A DNA stretch of 22,545 nucleotides from a virus. The position numbers and the translations under genes were made by a program. The stretch is taken from IMG/VR virus record IMGVR_UViG_3300025913_000523, positions 1 to 22,545 of that record; one strand, given 5' to 3'. Positions 12,609-20,833 of the stretch are shown one piece after another (position 1 is the stretch's first letter; each line of letters starts with the position of its first letter). The notes beneath the pieces are model-generated. The model searched no databases. It saw only the letters and a list, made by a program, of their open reading frames with translations, and was not told the origin of the DNA.

Positions 12609-12857
12609 ATGACGTTTGAATCATGGTTAAAACTTCAGAAAAACAGGGATGATGCTGTTGGTGATTTATCGAAAGATTTTTTCGACGCAAAAAAAATTGA
12701 TATGGCAAAAGGCATATCAAATAAATTTCAAAAATGTGACAAAGAGCATCTGGATCGGTGGCACGCCATTCCTGATGCTTATAAGGCCCTGAAGCAGGCA
12801 AAGAGGGAATATAGTGCATATATTAAACTATTAGAGTGCAATTTAAACAAAGCCTGA
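12609..12857 (+). CDS. YozE-like (SAM-like fold) small protein
   Basis: 82 aa from the ATG at 12609 in GGAG-AATGACG-ATG. MTFESWLKLQKNRDDAVGDL followed by SKDFF resembles the F-x-x-W-L...R-D-D-x-x-G-D-L-A-x-D pattern of YozE-like proteins. The second half (RWHAIPDAYKALKQAKREYS) is helical. In this family a DNA or protein contact role is suspected but not proven. Confidence 0.6.
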   Translation: MTFESWLKLQKNRDDAVGDLSKDFFDAKKIDMAKGISNKFQKCDKEHLDRWHAIPDAYKALKQAKREYSAYIKLLECNLNKA

Positions 12858-12921
12858 TAGTGACACCTATCGCGCTTTTTAGACCCGGAATTGCCCATGT
12901 TTTGTTCGGAGTGATTTAAAA

Positions 12922-13200
12922 ATGACAGAATGGATTAGCGTAAAGGACAAATTACCAGAACATGATCAGAAAGGATATACAAAATATACAAGAGTGATTG
13001 TTTACTTGGCTGGTCATGGCATTCATATCCGCTGGTTTTCATTCGGTCTGTTCTTTTCAAAACATTATGATGCCTGGCAATACAGTCTGGACAAACATTC
13101 TGCATATGCCAGAAAGGCTTTGAAAAAAGTAAAATACTGGCAAAATCTTCCAGACCATCCACAGGAAACTTCTGATAAGTCCCATTCTAGGAATCAATAG
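12922..13200 (+). CDS. DUF551-domain protein
   Basis: 92 aa. MTEWISVKDKLPEHDQKG at the N-terminus and VKYWQNLPDHP near the end are the family's bracketing motifs, with VIVYLAGHGIHIRWF between. The usual terminal W-x-P-L-P is W-x-N-L-P here. GGAG is 10 nt from the ATG. Function unknown; paralogue of the domain in the gene at 10463. Confidence 0.8.
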   Translation: MTEWISVKDKLPEHDQKGYTKYTRVIVYLAGHGIHIRWFSFGLFFSKHYDAWQYSLDKHSAYARKALKKVKYWQNLPDHPQETSDKSHSRNQ

Positions 13201-13210
13201 AGGATAAAAA

Positions 13211-13699
13211 ATGACGCTTGAAGAAAGAATGGCCACTCTGTCATGGATGTTCGGCATGTCGATGGCGCTTAATTTTACACTGAAATCTGCTTTGGAAGCC
13301 CATGAGATAGTCACTGATTCATTCGTCGGGATAATGGATAAACTCGATAAAATGACAAAGGACATGTTTTATTCCGGGACGTACATCACAAAAGACAGAA
13401 ACCGCTCAAATAATATGCATTCAACCACAGTAGATCCCCGGCTTTTCACTCCTCTTTGGGAGCTTGATGGCATGTCACAACGGGCATTGAGCTGCCTGAA
13501 AGCTGAAAACATGACTCTGGTTGGTGATGTTTTATGCAATGAGGGTCTTAAAGATGGGCACATATTCTTTTACAAGATACCCAATTTCGGTAAACATTCG
13601 TTCAATTCCATCAAGGAAGCTCTTGAGCGGCACGGTTTCCAACTGGAGTACATAGAATGTCCAGAATTTTTTGAACATAAAAGGATTAAAAATGAGTGA
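13211..13699 (+). CDS. Protein with RNA polymerase alpha C-terminal-domain-like fold
   Basis: 162 aa; GAGG 7 nt before the ATG. Residues about 80-146 read PLWELDGMSQRALSCLKAEN, then LVGDVL, then IPNFGKHSFNSIKEALERHG. This matches the alphaCTD order of helix, HhH core and NFGxKS...IxxxLxxxG. The N-terminal 60 residues are helical with Met-rich stretches. In bacteria alphaCTD binds UP elements and activators, so a phage copy could divert host transcription, or it may simply be a DNA-binding HhH domain. It overlaps the next gene by 8 nt. Confidence 0.75.
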   Translation: MTLEERMATLSWMFGMSMALNFTLKSALEAHEIVTDSFVGIMDKLDKMTKDMFYSGTYITKDRNRSNNMHSTTVDPRLFTPLWELDGMSQRALSCLKAENMTLVGDVLCNEGLKDGHIFFYKIPNFGKHSFNSIKEALERHGFQLEYIECPEFFEHKRIKNE

Positions 13700-13916
13700 C
13701 AAGCCCGACATGATCGACCACCCACCCCACTACAACAGCAGTCCGGCAAAGTGCGAGTGCGGCCGTCGTATCGAGTGTATAGACGTGACCCGACACATGG
13801 ACTTCAACGTCGGCAATGCGTTCAAGTACCTCTGGCGGTACAAGCACAAGAACGGGACCGAAGACCTGAAGAAGGCTGTCTGGTATCTGAACGATGAGAT
13901 TAACAAAAAGACATAA
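13692..13916 (+). CDS. DUF3310 family protein
   Basis: 74 aa from the ATG at 13692 (AAAGGA 6 nt upstream). IDHPPHYNSS, IECIDVTRHM and GNAFKYLWRYKHKNGTEDLK are the DUF3310 signature found in many phages, sometimes annotated as a nucleotide kinase-like protein without proof. An extra CECG (residues 21-24) lies between the HYN and IECID blocks. It is the last gene of the rightward operon. Confidence 0.85.
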   Translation: MSDKPDMIDHPPHYNSSPAKCECGRRIECIDVTRHMDFNVGNAFKYLWRYKHKNGTEDLKKAVWYLNDEINKKT

Positions 13917-13950
13917 AAAAACGGGACATCCTCCTTGAGAAATGTCCCGT
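13915..13950 (-). terminator. Intrinsic terminator of the leftward virion operon
   Basis: ACGGGACAT (13921-13929) pairs perfectly with ATGTCCCGT (13942-13950). Read on the minus strand, the stem is followed by TTTTTT (complement of 13915-13920), the intrinsic terminator form. It directly follows the collagen-like gene on that strand. On the plus strand no T-run follows, so rightward transcripts may read through or be stopped only weakly. Confidence 0.85.
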
Positions 13951-13965
13951 CCCTGCACATACAAC

Positions 13966-14646
13966 CTAGTCGGCTTTTAACAGGATTATCTTGAGATAAG
14001 CACTGTTTGTCTGTGCATTGGTTCCAAGTGATGGAGCCTGTAGCACAACATTAGCGTTACTGGTATTTGCCAGCTCCAGATAATCACCTGCGTCAAGATG
14101 AACAAACACGTCTGCCACGATCTCATTGGCTTTCTGCTCTGGACTCAGGGTCATGTTCGCAAAGGTTGATCCGGGAACAATCACACCATTTTTGAACAGA
14201 GACAATGTCCACACAGGAAGAGGCGAGGAAATCGGGTTCAGAGATCCACACAGCCCGGTATAAATGTCATACCAGCCTGCACGATTTACTGTGATCTTGC
14301 CGCTTGTTCCTGCCTGTGAAACATCGATATTTGCCGTTGAGAAAATGCTGTTTTCCAACAACACAATACCACCAGCCATGTTTGCACCGGGTGATGCTGG
14401 CAAGTCCTGAGTCAGTGTTGAGAAGACTTCAGAAAATTCCGGCTCCGGACACTTGCATTCAGGATGTTCGCCGCCGTTGCAGTTTACGCAGTTACCGGGA
14501 ATGCCCTGTGGACCCTGAATTCCCTGTGGGCCTTGCAGACCATCCTGACCCCTTGGCCCCTGAACGCCTTGCGGACCCTGTACACCCTGCATGGATTTAT
14601 CACACGGGTCACAGTGACACTTTTTATCTTCATGATCATACGCCAT
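13966..14646 (-). CDS. Collagen-like virion/fibre protein with C1q-type jelly-roll C-terminus
   Basis: 226 aa. Residues about 21-52 are Gly-X-Y triplets ([20 protein letters not shown], then [11 protein letters not shown]) that can trimerise as a collagen-like stalk. CHCDPC before and [14 protein letters not shown] after are Cys-rich knots. Residues about 75-226 are a beta-rich domain ([28 protein letters not shown]) like the C1q/TNF-type heads of bacterial collagen-like proteins. It is probably a surface-binding appendage. GGAG 7 nt upstream of the ATG; a terminator follows. Confidence 0.85.
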   Translation of the reverse strand: MAYDHEDKKCHCDPCDKSMQGVQGPQGVQGPRGQDGLQGPQGIQGPQGIPGNCVNCNGGEHPECKCPEPEFSEVFSTLTQDLPASPGANMAGGIVLLENSIFSTANIDVSQAGTSGKITVNRAGWYDIYTGLCGSLNPISSPLPVWTLSLFKNGVIVPGSTFANMTLSPEQKANEIVADVFVHLDAGDYLELANTSNANVVLQAPSLGTNAQTNSAYLKIILLKAD

Positions 14647-15062
14647 TGGTTACGCTCCATTAGTTAGTGTGTGCGTAATCATTTCAGCATTGAAGACCAG
14701 GTCGATTATTAAGATGGAAAAATAAAGGGTGTCAGTACCGAGGGTTTTCCATGCTGGAGAGATCATGAAAAAGGAGGGTTACTACTAAAGATGCTGGCGT
14801 CCAGTCCGGAATATCACTTGCAAATCCTGATACATCAGATAACTTGAACGCCATGCTCCTCATTTATTGTTCTACGTTTTTAGCTTGTGTGTTCAGAGCG
14901 ATTCTCTGGCTAAAAAAGACCCGGAATTATGGTGTGAATGGGCAGCGCATGCAAGTATAATTTCCCGGTACCTGCGGTGGACGGTCCTCGAACAGCCGAT
15001 CCTTTCCCGGTGGCGCTGCCCCGCTCCGCATGATACGGCAGCAACCTTAAAAGGCAATCAGA
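14647..15062. other. 416-nt gene-free interval between collagen-like gene and membrane mini-gene
   Basis: I see no convincing coding frame; the longest (plus strand, 14867-15166) lacks a ribosome site and runs over the mini-gene at 15063. It holds a long-range helix (see 14940-15042), TATAAT at 14956-14961 without a good -35, and on the minus strand TTGCAT-17 bp-CATAAT as a weak promoter for the collagen-like gene. Confidence 0.5.
14940..15042 (+). ncRNA. Possible switching leader with two mutually exclusive helices
   Basis: GGGCAGCGC (14940-14948) is a perfect complement of GCGCTGCCC (15013-15021). The inner part GCTGCC (15015-15020) can instead pair with GGCAGC (15037-15042). TTTCCCGGT is repeated at 14961 and 15003. 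The element ends 20 nt before a small membrane-protein start, so it may be its leader. Function is inferred from pairing only. Confidence 0.35.
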
Positions 15063-15191
15063 ATGACCGTTTTTTGGGTAATCTTGAGTATTATTTGCTC
15101 ATGGGTTTTGGCAGTGGTAGCCCTCGGTTTCTGGGCTACGCACACAGTCAGCAAAATGCAAGATGATGGCACCCTTCATAAGGGATGCTGA
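15063..15191 (+). CDS. 42-aa membrane protein between fibre genes
   Basis: ATG at 15063 with AAAAGG 8 nt upstream. Residues 3-25 (VFWVILSIICSWVLAVVALG) are one hydrophobic helix, then a polar tail HTVSKMQDDGTLHKGC. It is on the strand opposite to the virion genes and ends 2 nt before the convergent tail-fibre stop. Holin-like size and topology are possible, but one helix and no partner make this uncertain. Confidence 0.45.
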   Translation: MTVFWVILSIICSWVLAVVALGFWATHTVSKMQDDGTLHKGC

Positions 15192-15193
15192 TA

Positions 15194-16285
15194 TCATCTC
15201 ATTCTTCTTGCACCAATAAATCCACCCGCAGTATATGTAGACACACTGAAAGCAGCAACAGCCAGCAGATAAATGGTTGTCGTACCAGACAGGCTGTACC
15301 GCCTTCTGCCAGCAGAAATAAGCTGATTTCCAGAAGAAGCAAATGGAAGGGTAAGCTGTTGAATTGCTCCTTCACTTACCTGGGCATCATAAGTGGCACT
15401 TGTTGAGCTTATTCCTGCAACGATAGCAGTGGCAAGAGTTCCAGCTCCAGCCGAGAAACTAACCACTCCATACACATCCCAATCACCAGCGGTTAAAGAT
15501 ATCGATGTGACATTCGATACGACATTATTTGTAAGAGAAACAGTCCCAACATTGGCTTGAGCTGATATAAATTCTCCAACATAACCTGCTGAAGCATTAT
15601 TATTTGTGGTTGTACCGACAATACCGGATGTTGTCGGATTGAATGTTATGGATGAAGTTGTAAAAGCAGGAAGCGTTGTACTCCATGAAGGAACACCGCC
15701 AGCGGATGAAACAAGAACCGAGTTGTTTGCCGCTGCGATAACTCCAAGCACGTTTGCGCTTGAAGCATACATTATCGTGTTGATGGCATTCGTTGCAGGA
15801 TATGTCGTTGTAGACCATGTTGGTTGTGCCGTAGATCCAGAAAGGAGAATCTGGTTTGCAGTTGCAGTGGATGCCGGTATCTGTGTTAAATTACGGTCTG
15901 CATCCGGAAAAGTAAGAGTCCGACTTCCTGTCAGTGCTCCAACATTAAATTCTACGTTATTTGCTCCAAAATACAGTGCCATCGGAACAGTTGCAGTGCC
16001 TCCCGGGTTAATTGCAATACCACCAGATCCCTTGGAAATTAATGACCAGGCCGCGTTTGTATTGCTGCTTGTCACTCTTATTTCTGCGCCATTGGCAATG
16101 CCACTTGTAATTGACAGGTAATCAGTAGTCGATGCCACATCAGCAAAAGTGGCGACATTGAACCCATTGGTTCCCTTGATTGCTGCAATAATGGGAGTCG
16201 TGATAGTCGGTGACGTGGACCCCACAAAAGTTCCGGTACCAGTCTGCCCTGCCAGAGTCACGTCTACTGAGTTATTTGTGGCCAT
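15194..16285 (-). CDS. Tail fibre protein with beta C-terminal domain
   Basis: 363 aa from the ATG at 16285 (AAGGA 7 nt upstream); an adjacent ATG at 16288 is only 4 nt away. It is Ser/Thr/Ala/Asn-rich with repeats such as AQPTWSTTTYPAT and NNSVLVSSAGGVPSWSTTLP, shared with the next fibre gene. The last 135 residues (VTSISLTAGDWDVYGVVSFS, ending GGFIGARRMR) form a beta-structured head domain common in phage fibres. It starts 11 nt downstream of the other fibre's stop, in one operon. Likely function: trimeric fibre for host binding. Confidence 0.82.
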   Translation of the reverse strand: MATNNSVDVTLAGQTGTGTFVGSTSPTITTPIIAAIKGTNGFNVATFADVASTTDYLSITSGIANGAEIRVTSSNTNAAWSLISKGSGGIAINPGGTATVPMALYFGANNVEFNVGALTGSRTLTFPDADRNLTQIPASTATANQILLSGSTAQPTWSTTTYPATNAINTIMYASSANVLGVIAAANNSVLVSSAGGVPSWSTTLPAFTTSSITFNPTTSGIVGTTTNNNASAGYVGEFISAQANVGTVSLTNNVVSNVTSISLTAGDWDVYGVVSFSAGAGTLATAIVAGISSTSATYDAQVSEGAIQQLTLPFASSGNQLISAGRRRYSLSGTTTIYLLAVAAFSVSTYTAGGFIGARRMR

Positions 16286-16296
16286 CATTTAATCCT

Positions 16297-18258
16297 TTAA
16301 GCGACTGTTAATGATCCAGAAGAGTTCATCACGGTGAACGTGGTATTAGCTGTCACGCAGACTATCTGTACAGCGTTCCACTGATTGGTCGATGCCAGTG
16401 ATCCGGCGCTACTGGTAGCAGAGCTGTTCAGATGACAGACCTGTCCGGTGTTCATCTGTAGAACCCAACCACCGGCGCCCTTTCCAGCAATGGCAAACAC
16501 AGAGCCCACTGCGGCTGTGGCTGGAATCGTTACGGTCGTCAAACCAGCGTTGGATATGATATAGCCGTTGTTGACAGCAGCTGCCTGACTGGTTCCGGAG
16601 ACATCATTCCATACCAGAGACCCCACACCAGTTGATGCAATGCTTATTGAACCCGCTCCCGGCGTGATGGCTATACCTGTTCCTGCGGTCAGCGACGCAA
16701 CGACTGGAGTCGCACCAGTGGAACCAACAATCAGCTGACCATTGGTCATTGTTCCAGACTGTACGGGGACGCCTGCGGAAGTAGTTACCAGTACCGAACT
16801 ATTAGCGGTTGCCAGCCCGGTAATAGTGTTTGCTCCATTAGAGTACAGGATTGTGCTTGCGCCATAGGTATCTGCAAATGTGGAGGTGCTTGCAAGCCAG
16901 TTAGTACCGTCCGCTCTTAATATCGTCCCTGTTCCTGTGGCTGTGACAGGAAAAGTCGCCGTAGACCACGCAAGACCTGTTGCGGCTCCTGAATTGACCT
17001 GGAGTATCTGTCCATTAGTTGATCCGACTGCCAGTCGTGCGTTTACTGTACTGAAGGTATAAAGATCACCTTTTGTAGTAAGCGGAGAGCCTACGCCAGC
17101 CGCTGATACAGATGTCCAGTTTGTACCATCTGAAGTCAAAATATTTCCACTGGTTCCCGCAGTTGCCGGATAGGTTGCAGTTGACCATGTTGGCGCAGCA
17201 GAAGACCCGGATTGCAATATCTGACCCGCAGTTGCAGTACCTGAAAGGATCGCCATTGCTGTTGCGGTGGAATAGACAATGCCACCATTAGACGCAACGA
17301 GTGATGCGTTGGTTCCTCCGCGGGTCAGCGCAAGCTGGCCTGTCCATCCCAGAGTCAGGCTAACAGCATTGATCAATGCGGTTGCAGGAGTGCCACCCAA
17401 AGTCAGGGTTACATTGGTGTCGTCTGCTTTGGTGAGGGCTGCCAGAGCGTTTACGGCAGGCACAGCAGCGCCACCGGTATTGTTGACCCAGATACTATTT
17501 GCGGCAATGGTGGCGAAGGATATGGTGCCCGTTGTGGTAATAGGGCCACCTGTCAGGCCAGTACCGGTATCGACTTCCAGCACCGTCCCCATGCCAGCAG
17601 GCGAGCCACCATCCTTTACTGTGCCATTGGCATCTGCGGCAAGCAGTACATTATTAATGGTAAAGGCGCCTGTCACTGAGGCCACATTGGCCTTTGTATT
17701 GTCAGTCACATTCTTGACTGCGGCCTGTCCCAGCCCAAGGGTTGTCCGCATGGCAGCTGCATTGGCATCATCCAACAGCGTTCTGGCAAAAGCTGTCAGG
17801 GATGTGGTGGCATAGACATTCGATGCCGTAGTGTAAAGCATCAGATCGGCAGACGTTGTCAGGCCATCAATGGAGGTCAATGGTGCGCTGATACTCAGGA
17901 CACCCGTGGTTGTTGTGGACTTCAGGATGCCGGTTGAAAGCGCGCTCAGGGCCTGTGCGGCTGGAAGAGAGGCGTTGGGCTGCTGGACAATGAATTTGGC
18001 ATTGACGAACACGGCATTGTCAGCCAGCTGGACCCATGACAGCGAGCTGCCATCGTAATACTCGTACTGCTTCAGGTCGGTATTGTAGCCAAGCAGACCA
18101 TCATAAGGAGGCGAAGGGCGACCAGCGGTAGTCCACTCCACCGTGAAGTCCATAATGATGTTTTCGCCGCCGGCAGTGTTACTGATTCCCGCCATCTTCT
18201 TTGTGGTAGTGGTCAGGCTGCCCGCAGCAAATTCAGAAAACTTCTTGGTATTGACCAC
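16297..18258 (-). CDS. Large repeat-rich tail fibre protein
   Basis: 653 aa. Start is a GTG at 18258, with GGAG 8 nt upstream. Residues about 150-185 contain the TLLDDANAAAMRTTLGLGQA segment seen in many tail fibres. Repeats near 310-390 (ALTRGGTNASLVASNGGIVY, SGSSAAPTWSTATYPATAGT) and further copies downstream build a fibrous shaft. The C-terminus (GSVFAIAGKGAGGWVLQMNT) resembles a tip domain. Thr, Ser, Ala and Gly dominate. Likely function: host-recognition fibre. Confidence 0.82.
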   Translation of the reverse strand: MVNTKKFSEFAAGSLTTTTKKMAGISNTAGGENIIMDFTVEWTTAGRPSPPYDGLLGYNTDLKQYEYYDGSSLSWVQLADNAVFVNAKFIVQQPNASLPAAQALSALSTGILKSTTTTGVLSISAPLTSIDGLTTSADLMLYTTASNVYATTSLTAFARTLLDDANAAAMRTTLGLGQAAVKNVTDNTKANVASVTGAFTINNVLLAADANGTVKDGGSPAGMGTVLEVDTGTGLTGGPITTTGTISFATIAANSIWVNNTGGAAVPAVNALAALTKADDTNVTLTLGGTPATALINAVSLTLGWTGQLALTRGGTNASLVASNGGIVYSTATAMAILSGTATAGQILQSGSSAAPTWSTATYPATAGTSGNILTSDGTNWTSVSAAGVGSPLTTKGDLYTFSTVNARLAVGSTNGQILQVNSGAATGLAWSTATFPVTATGTGTILRADGTNWLASTSTFADTYGASTILYSNGANTITGLATANSSVLVTTSAGVPVQSGTMTNGQLIVGSTGATPVVASLTAGTGIAITPGAGSISIASTGVGSLVWNDVSGTSQAAAVNNGYIISNAGLTTVTIPATAAVGSVFAIAGKGAGGWVLQMNTGQVCHLNSSATSSAGSLASTNQWNAVQIVCVTANTTFTVMNSSGSLTVA

Positions 18259-18318
18259 TTATTGCACTCCTGTGCAGACATCTTCCGTTGTCCAGCCGAC
18301 ATCCTGTCAACTGTGTTC

Positions 18319-18660
18319 CTATGGAGTTCTTTCCACTTCCAGTAATGATACACCGATCTGCGGCGTGCCAGTGCTGATGAAGCTCAGGGTGTCACCACCA
18401 ACCACGTAGCGTGCCATGCCAGGAACAACGAACTCCTGATCGGAGGTGTCGGTAGCTGTATTGGAGACTGGAACAATAGCCGTTCCATTTACTTTCACCC
18501 ATACTTCAGCATTGGACGAGCAACCAAAATAAGCCCGGTATTTCACTTTATCATTACCCGGAACAGTCCATCCAAGAGCTGTACTGGCAACAAGCAATGA
18601 GTTCATGCCAGCACCACTGAAAGGCTTTGTTCCGTCAAAATTGTCATGAAATTTTGTCAT
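18319..18660 (-). CDS. Small virion-associated beta protein
   Basis: 113 aa, starting one base after the 723-aa gene's stop (AGGA 10 nt upstream). Beta-strand-rich (VKYRAYFGCSSNAEVWVKVN; FVVPGMARYVVGGDTLSFIS) with no motif I can name. Position between fibre genes suggests a fibre accessory or adaptor protein. Confidence 0.7.
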   Translation of the reverse strand: MTKFHDNFDGTKPFSGAGMNSLLVASTALGWTVPGNDKVKYRAYFGCSSNAEVWVKVNGTAIVPVSNTATDTSDQEFVVPGMARYVVGGDTLSFISTGTPQIGVSLLEVERTP

Positions 18661-18661
18661 G

Positions 18662-20833
18662 TCAGTTTATTCCTAATCGTGAGTCTACAGTGTAATGAAA
18701 TTGAGTTATCCCTTCATCCCCAGCAAGAGTGTTAGCTGAAGCCACCGATAAAACTTGAGTCGATGTGTTTTGGGCTATCAATGAGATTCCATCTAATGAG
18801 ACATTTGGTGTGCCTATCCATGAGGTTGAAACTATATCCCTTGGATTTGCTCCAGCAGTTGCGGCTGGATTTCCACCATTTTGATAAATCCCAATATATG
18901 CCCGGCCAGAAGTGCCAGTGCTGGGAGAATACAAAACAAGAGCACCTATCGTTCTTTTTGTCTGTTTATATGGAAGATAAAAAGATTTTGTATGTAAGAA
19001 AACATTCACTCCGCTTCCGCCTGGTGGATCAACAAAAGCAGGAGCACTATTCATACCCACTACTGTTGCTGTGCCGGGCGCCACTCCTGCGGTATAACTT
19101 TTCTCATAGTAATACTGACACTCACGAAGAACTTCATCAGGAGTCTGGGGGGCGGGAATTGTGGGTATTGATCCAGAGCAGAGACCCACAGACACAAACT
19201 CAGGGCTTGGAGGTGTACCGCTATCCATAGAAGCTGTGCCAATCACAATCGCAAAAAATGTCGCATTCTTTATATTTTCACCTTCTCCTGACATATCCCA
19301 TATATTAAAAGAATAATCGATAACATCAGGACTAAGTGTAAATACTGCTTCCTGACTATTGTTTTTAGTTACTTCAGTCCAGGTTCCACCGGTGGGATTA
19401 TTGAAAGTGGCTGGCTTTCCATTCGCATCAAGCGTAGCAACAATTGAATTATTTGTACCTGCGGCTATGTTAGGCAACGCGCTTCCCGTGGTGTACCACA
19501 GAGACACCGTGCATTTTAATGTGGTTCCTGCCCCACATATTGCCCTGACATTAACAGAAATCTGATCCGCAAGAAGCTGGTTTACCTGGTACGATTCCAG
19601 ATACTGAATGATCGCAGCTTGTCCCGTAACCGCAGGAGTCAATGTGATACCAAAATTGTTCACATTTCTTGTAACAATGATTCCACTGTTTGCGCTCTGG
19701 AAAACTATTGTCTGATCCCACGCATAGTAGGATTTGTTTGCCCCTACTGCCTGTGTGGTAACTGTGTCTCCAAAGAACTGAGCCGGATTTAACGGGAAAT
19801 CCCAGCCAGTCAAGTAACTTGGGATTGGTTTGAATATCAATCCTTCCTTGTAGACGTTGAACTCACCATTAACAACCTCCTCGTAAGATATTTCCTGAAA
19901 CGCGGGAGCATCAGTGGGATTGTCAAAACCGGATGACAGGTTTGAACTCTGGCCTGTGATCTGAATGTTCGTCAACTGGAAGTGACTAGTACCATCCATG
20001 GTAAACAGGATGTCAACATACGCCGTGGTTCCGCTGTCTGAGTTGGTCGAAGCAGGAATGTCAACAGCGTTCTTGTAAGCAGTCAGGGTTCCAGTTGGAA
20101 TGGACTGCTGGAATATATTGGTTGCTGTTCCAGTGGACGGGGCATAAGAAACTGTCAGGGTTTCAGCATTACTGACAGAAGCTGCCGTAAAGGCAACTGC
20201 GACAGCACCACCGCCAAATATCGCACCATTGTTTGCTAGCCGCTGGCGCAAAACCACTGAAGTCCATCCAGAGTTTTCTATGTCCAGATAATAGGGAGGG
20301 TTTCCAGCAATTCCTGACGATCCTGCATTGGGTGTCTGGGTCAGTGTGGTAGTACCAGCGCCCGTCAAAACAAGCTGCCATCCGGGCCCAACATCCAGTG
20401 TGTAAGTAGCAGGGGTAGACTTCGTGAAAGTGAATGGAGACTGAAAATCAATGTCCGCGAATTGAGAGTTGGTTATCAGGTTCGCAGCCACAGTCAGTTC
20501 GTCATCAATGATCGTGCTACCACCTCCACCATCACCTGGCACGAAGTCGTTTATTTCCCATATCAGTTCATCAGCCTGTGTATTACCATGACGTACCTCA
20601 ATCCTGTAAGTCAGGGTCGGATCAAAATACAGGTTGTCTGGCAGTGTACCTGCCGGGGAAAATTCAATGGGATTGGAATATGCAGTTCCATTTGGAGTTG
20701 AGTACACAGCCTGCGGTATGTACGGCAGCGTGTTGGTCAGGAAGAATGCATAATACTCGTCGTTCAGGCTGACGCCAGTGTGGTCTGGCAACCACCAGAT
20801 AGGGTTCGCTGCTCGGACAAAAATGGTGGCCAT
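18662..20833 (-). CDS. Tail fibre/receptor-binding protein with carbohydrate-binding-type modules
   Basis: 723 aa. Residues 1-105 form an N-terminal domain (NPIWWLPDHTGVSLNDEYYA; EVRHGNTQADELIWEINDFV) that probably attaches to the virion. Two beta-sandwich-like modules follow: LITNSQFADIDFQSPFT (about 118-300) and VVNGEFNVYKEGLIF with LTGWDFPLNP (about 325-575). Near 590 the LRECQYYYEKSYTAG motif common to phage fibres with such modules precedes a C-terminal beta domain. AAAGGAG 6 nt upstream of the ATG. Likely function: glycan or surface binding. Confidence 0.83.
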   Translation of the reverse strand: MATIFVRAANPIWWLPDHTGVSLNDEYYAFFLTNTLPYIPQAVYSTPNGTAYSNPIEFSPAGTLPDNLYFDPTLTYRIEVRHGNTQADELIWEINDFVPGDGGGGSTIIDDELTVAANLITNSQFADIDFQSPFTFTKSTPATYTLDVGPGWQLVLTGAGTTTLTQTPNAGSSGIAGNPPYYLDIENSGWTSVVLRQRLANNGAIFGGGAVAVAFTAASVSNAETLTVSYAPSTGTATNIFQQSIPTGTLTAYKNAVDIPASTNSDSGTTAYVDILFTMDGTSHFQLTNIQITGQSSNLSSGFDNPTDAPAFQEISYEEVVNGEFNVYKEGLIFKPIPSYLTGWDFPLNPAQFFGDTVTTQAVGANKSYYAWDQTIVFQSANSGIIVTRNVNNFGITLTPAVTGQAAIIQYLESYQVNQLLADQISVNVRAICGAGTTLKCTVSLWYTTGSALPNIAAGTNNSIVATLDANGKPATFNNPTGGTWTEVTKNNSQEAVFTLSPDVIDYSFNIWDMSGEGENIKNATFFAIVIGTASMDSGTPPSPEFVSVGLCSGSIPTIPAPQTPDEVLRECQYYYEKSYTAGVAPGTATVVGMNSAPAFVDPPGGSGVNVFLHTKSFYLPYKQTKRTIGALVLYSPSTGTSGRAYIGIYQNGGNPAATAGANPRDIVSTSWIGTPNVSLDGISLIAQNTSTQVLSVASANTLAGDEGITQFHYTVDSRLGIN

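Larger units (their letters stand above)
11602..12611 (+). promoter_or_regulatory. Six copies of a GGAGAATGATGATG gene-start cassette
   Basis: GGAG(T)-AATGAYR-ATG occurs at 11602, 11771, 11915, 12177, 12353 and 12598, each at a gene junction. GGA is always 7 nt plus one base before the last ATG, which I therefore take as the start. The first six bases after GGAG contain an in-frame earlier ATG in most copies. A related GGAG-AAGATG-ATG is at 11098. Confidence 0.85.

Noticed and set aside
14867-15166. 99-aa frame on the plus strand
   Set aside because: No ribosome site, overlaps the better 42-aa membrane frame and the inverted repeat, and has low-complexity random-like composition.
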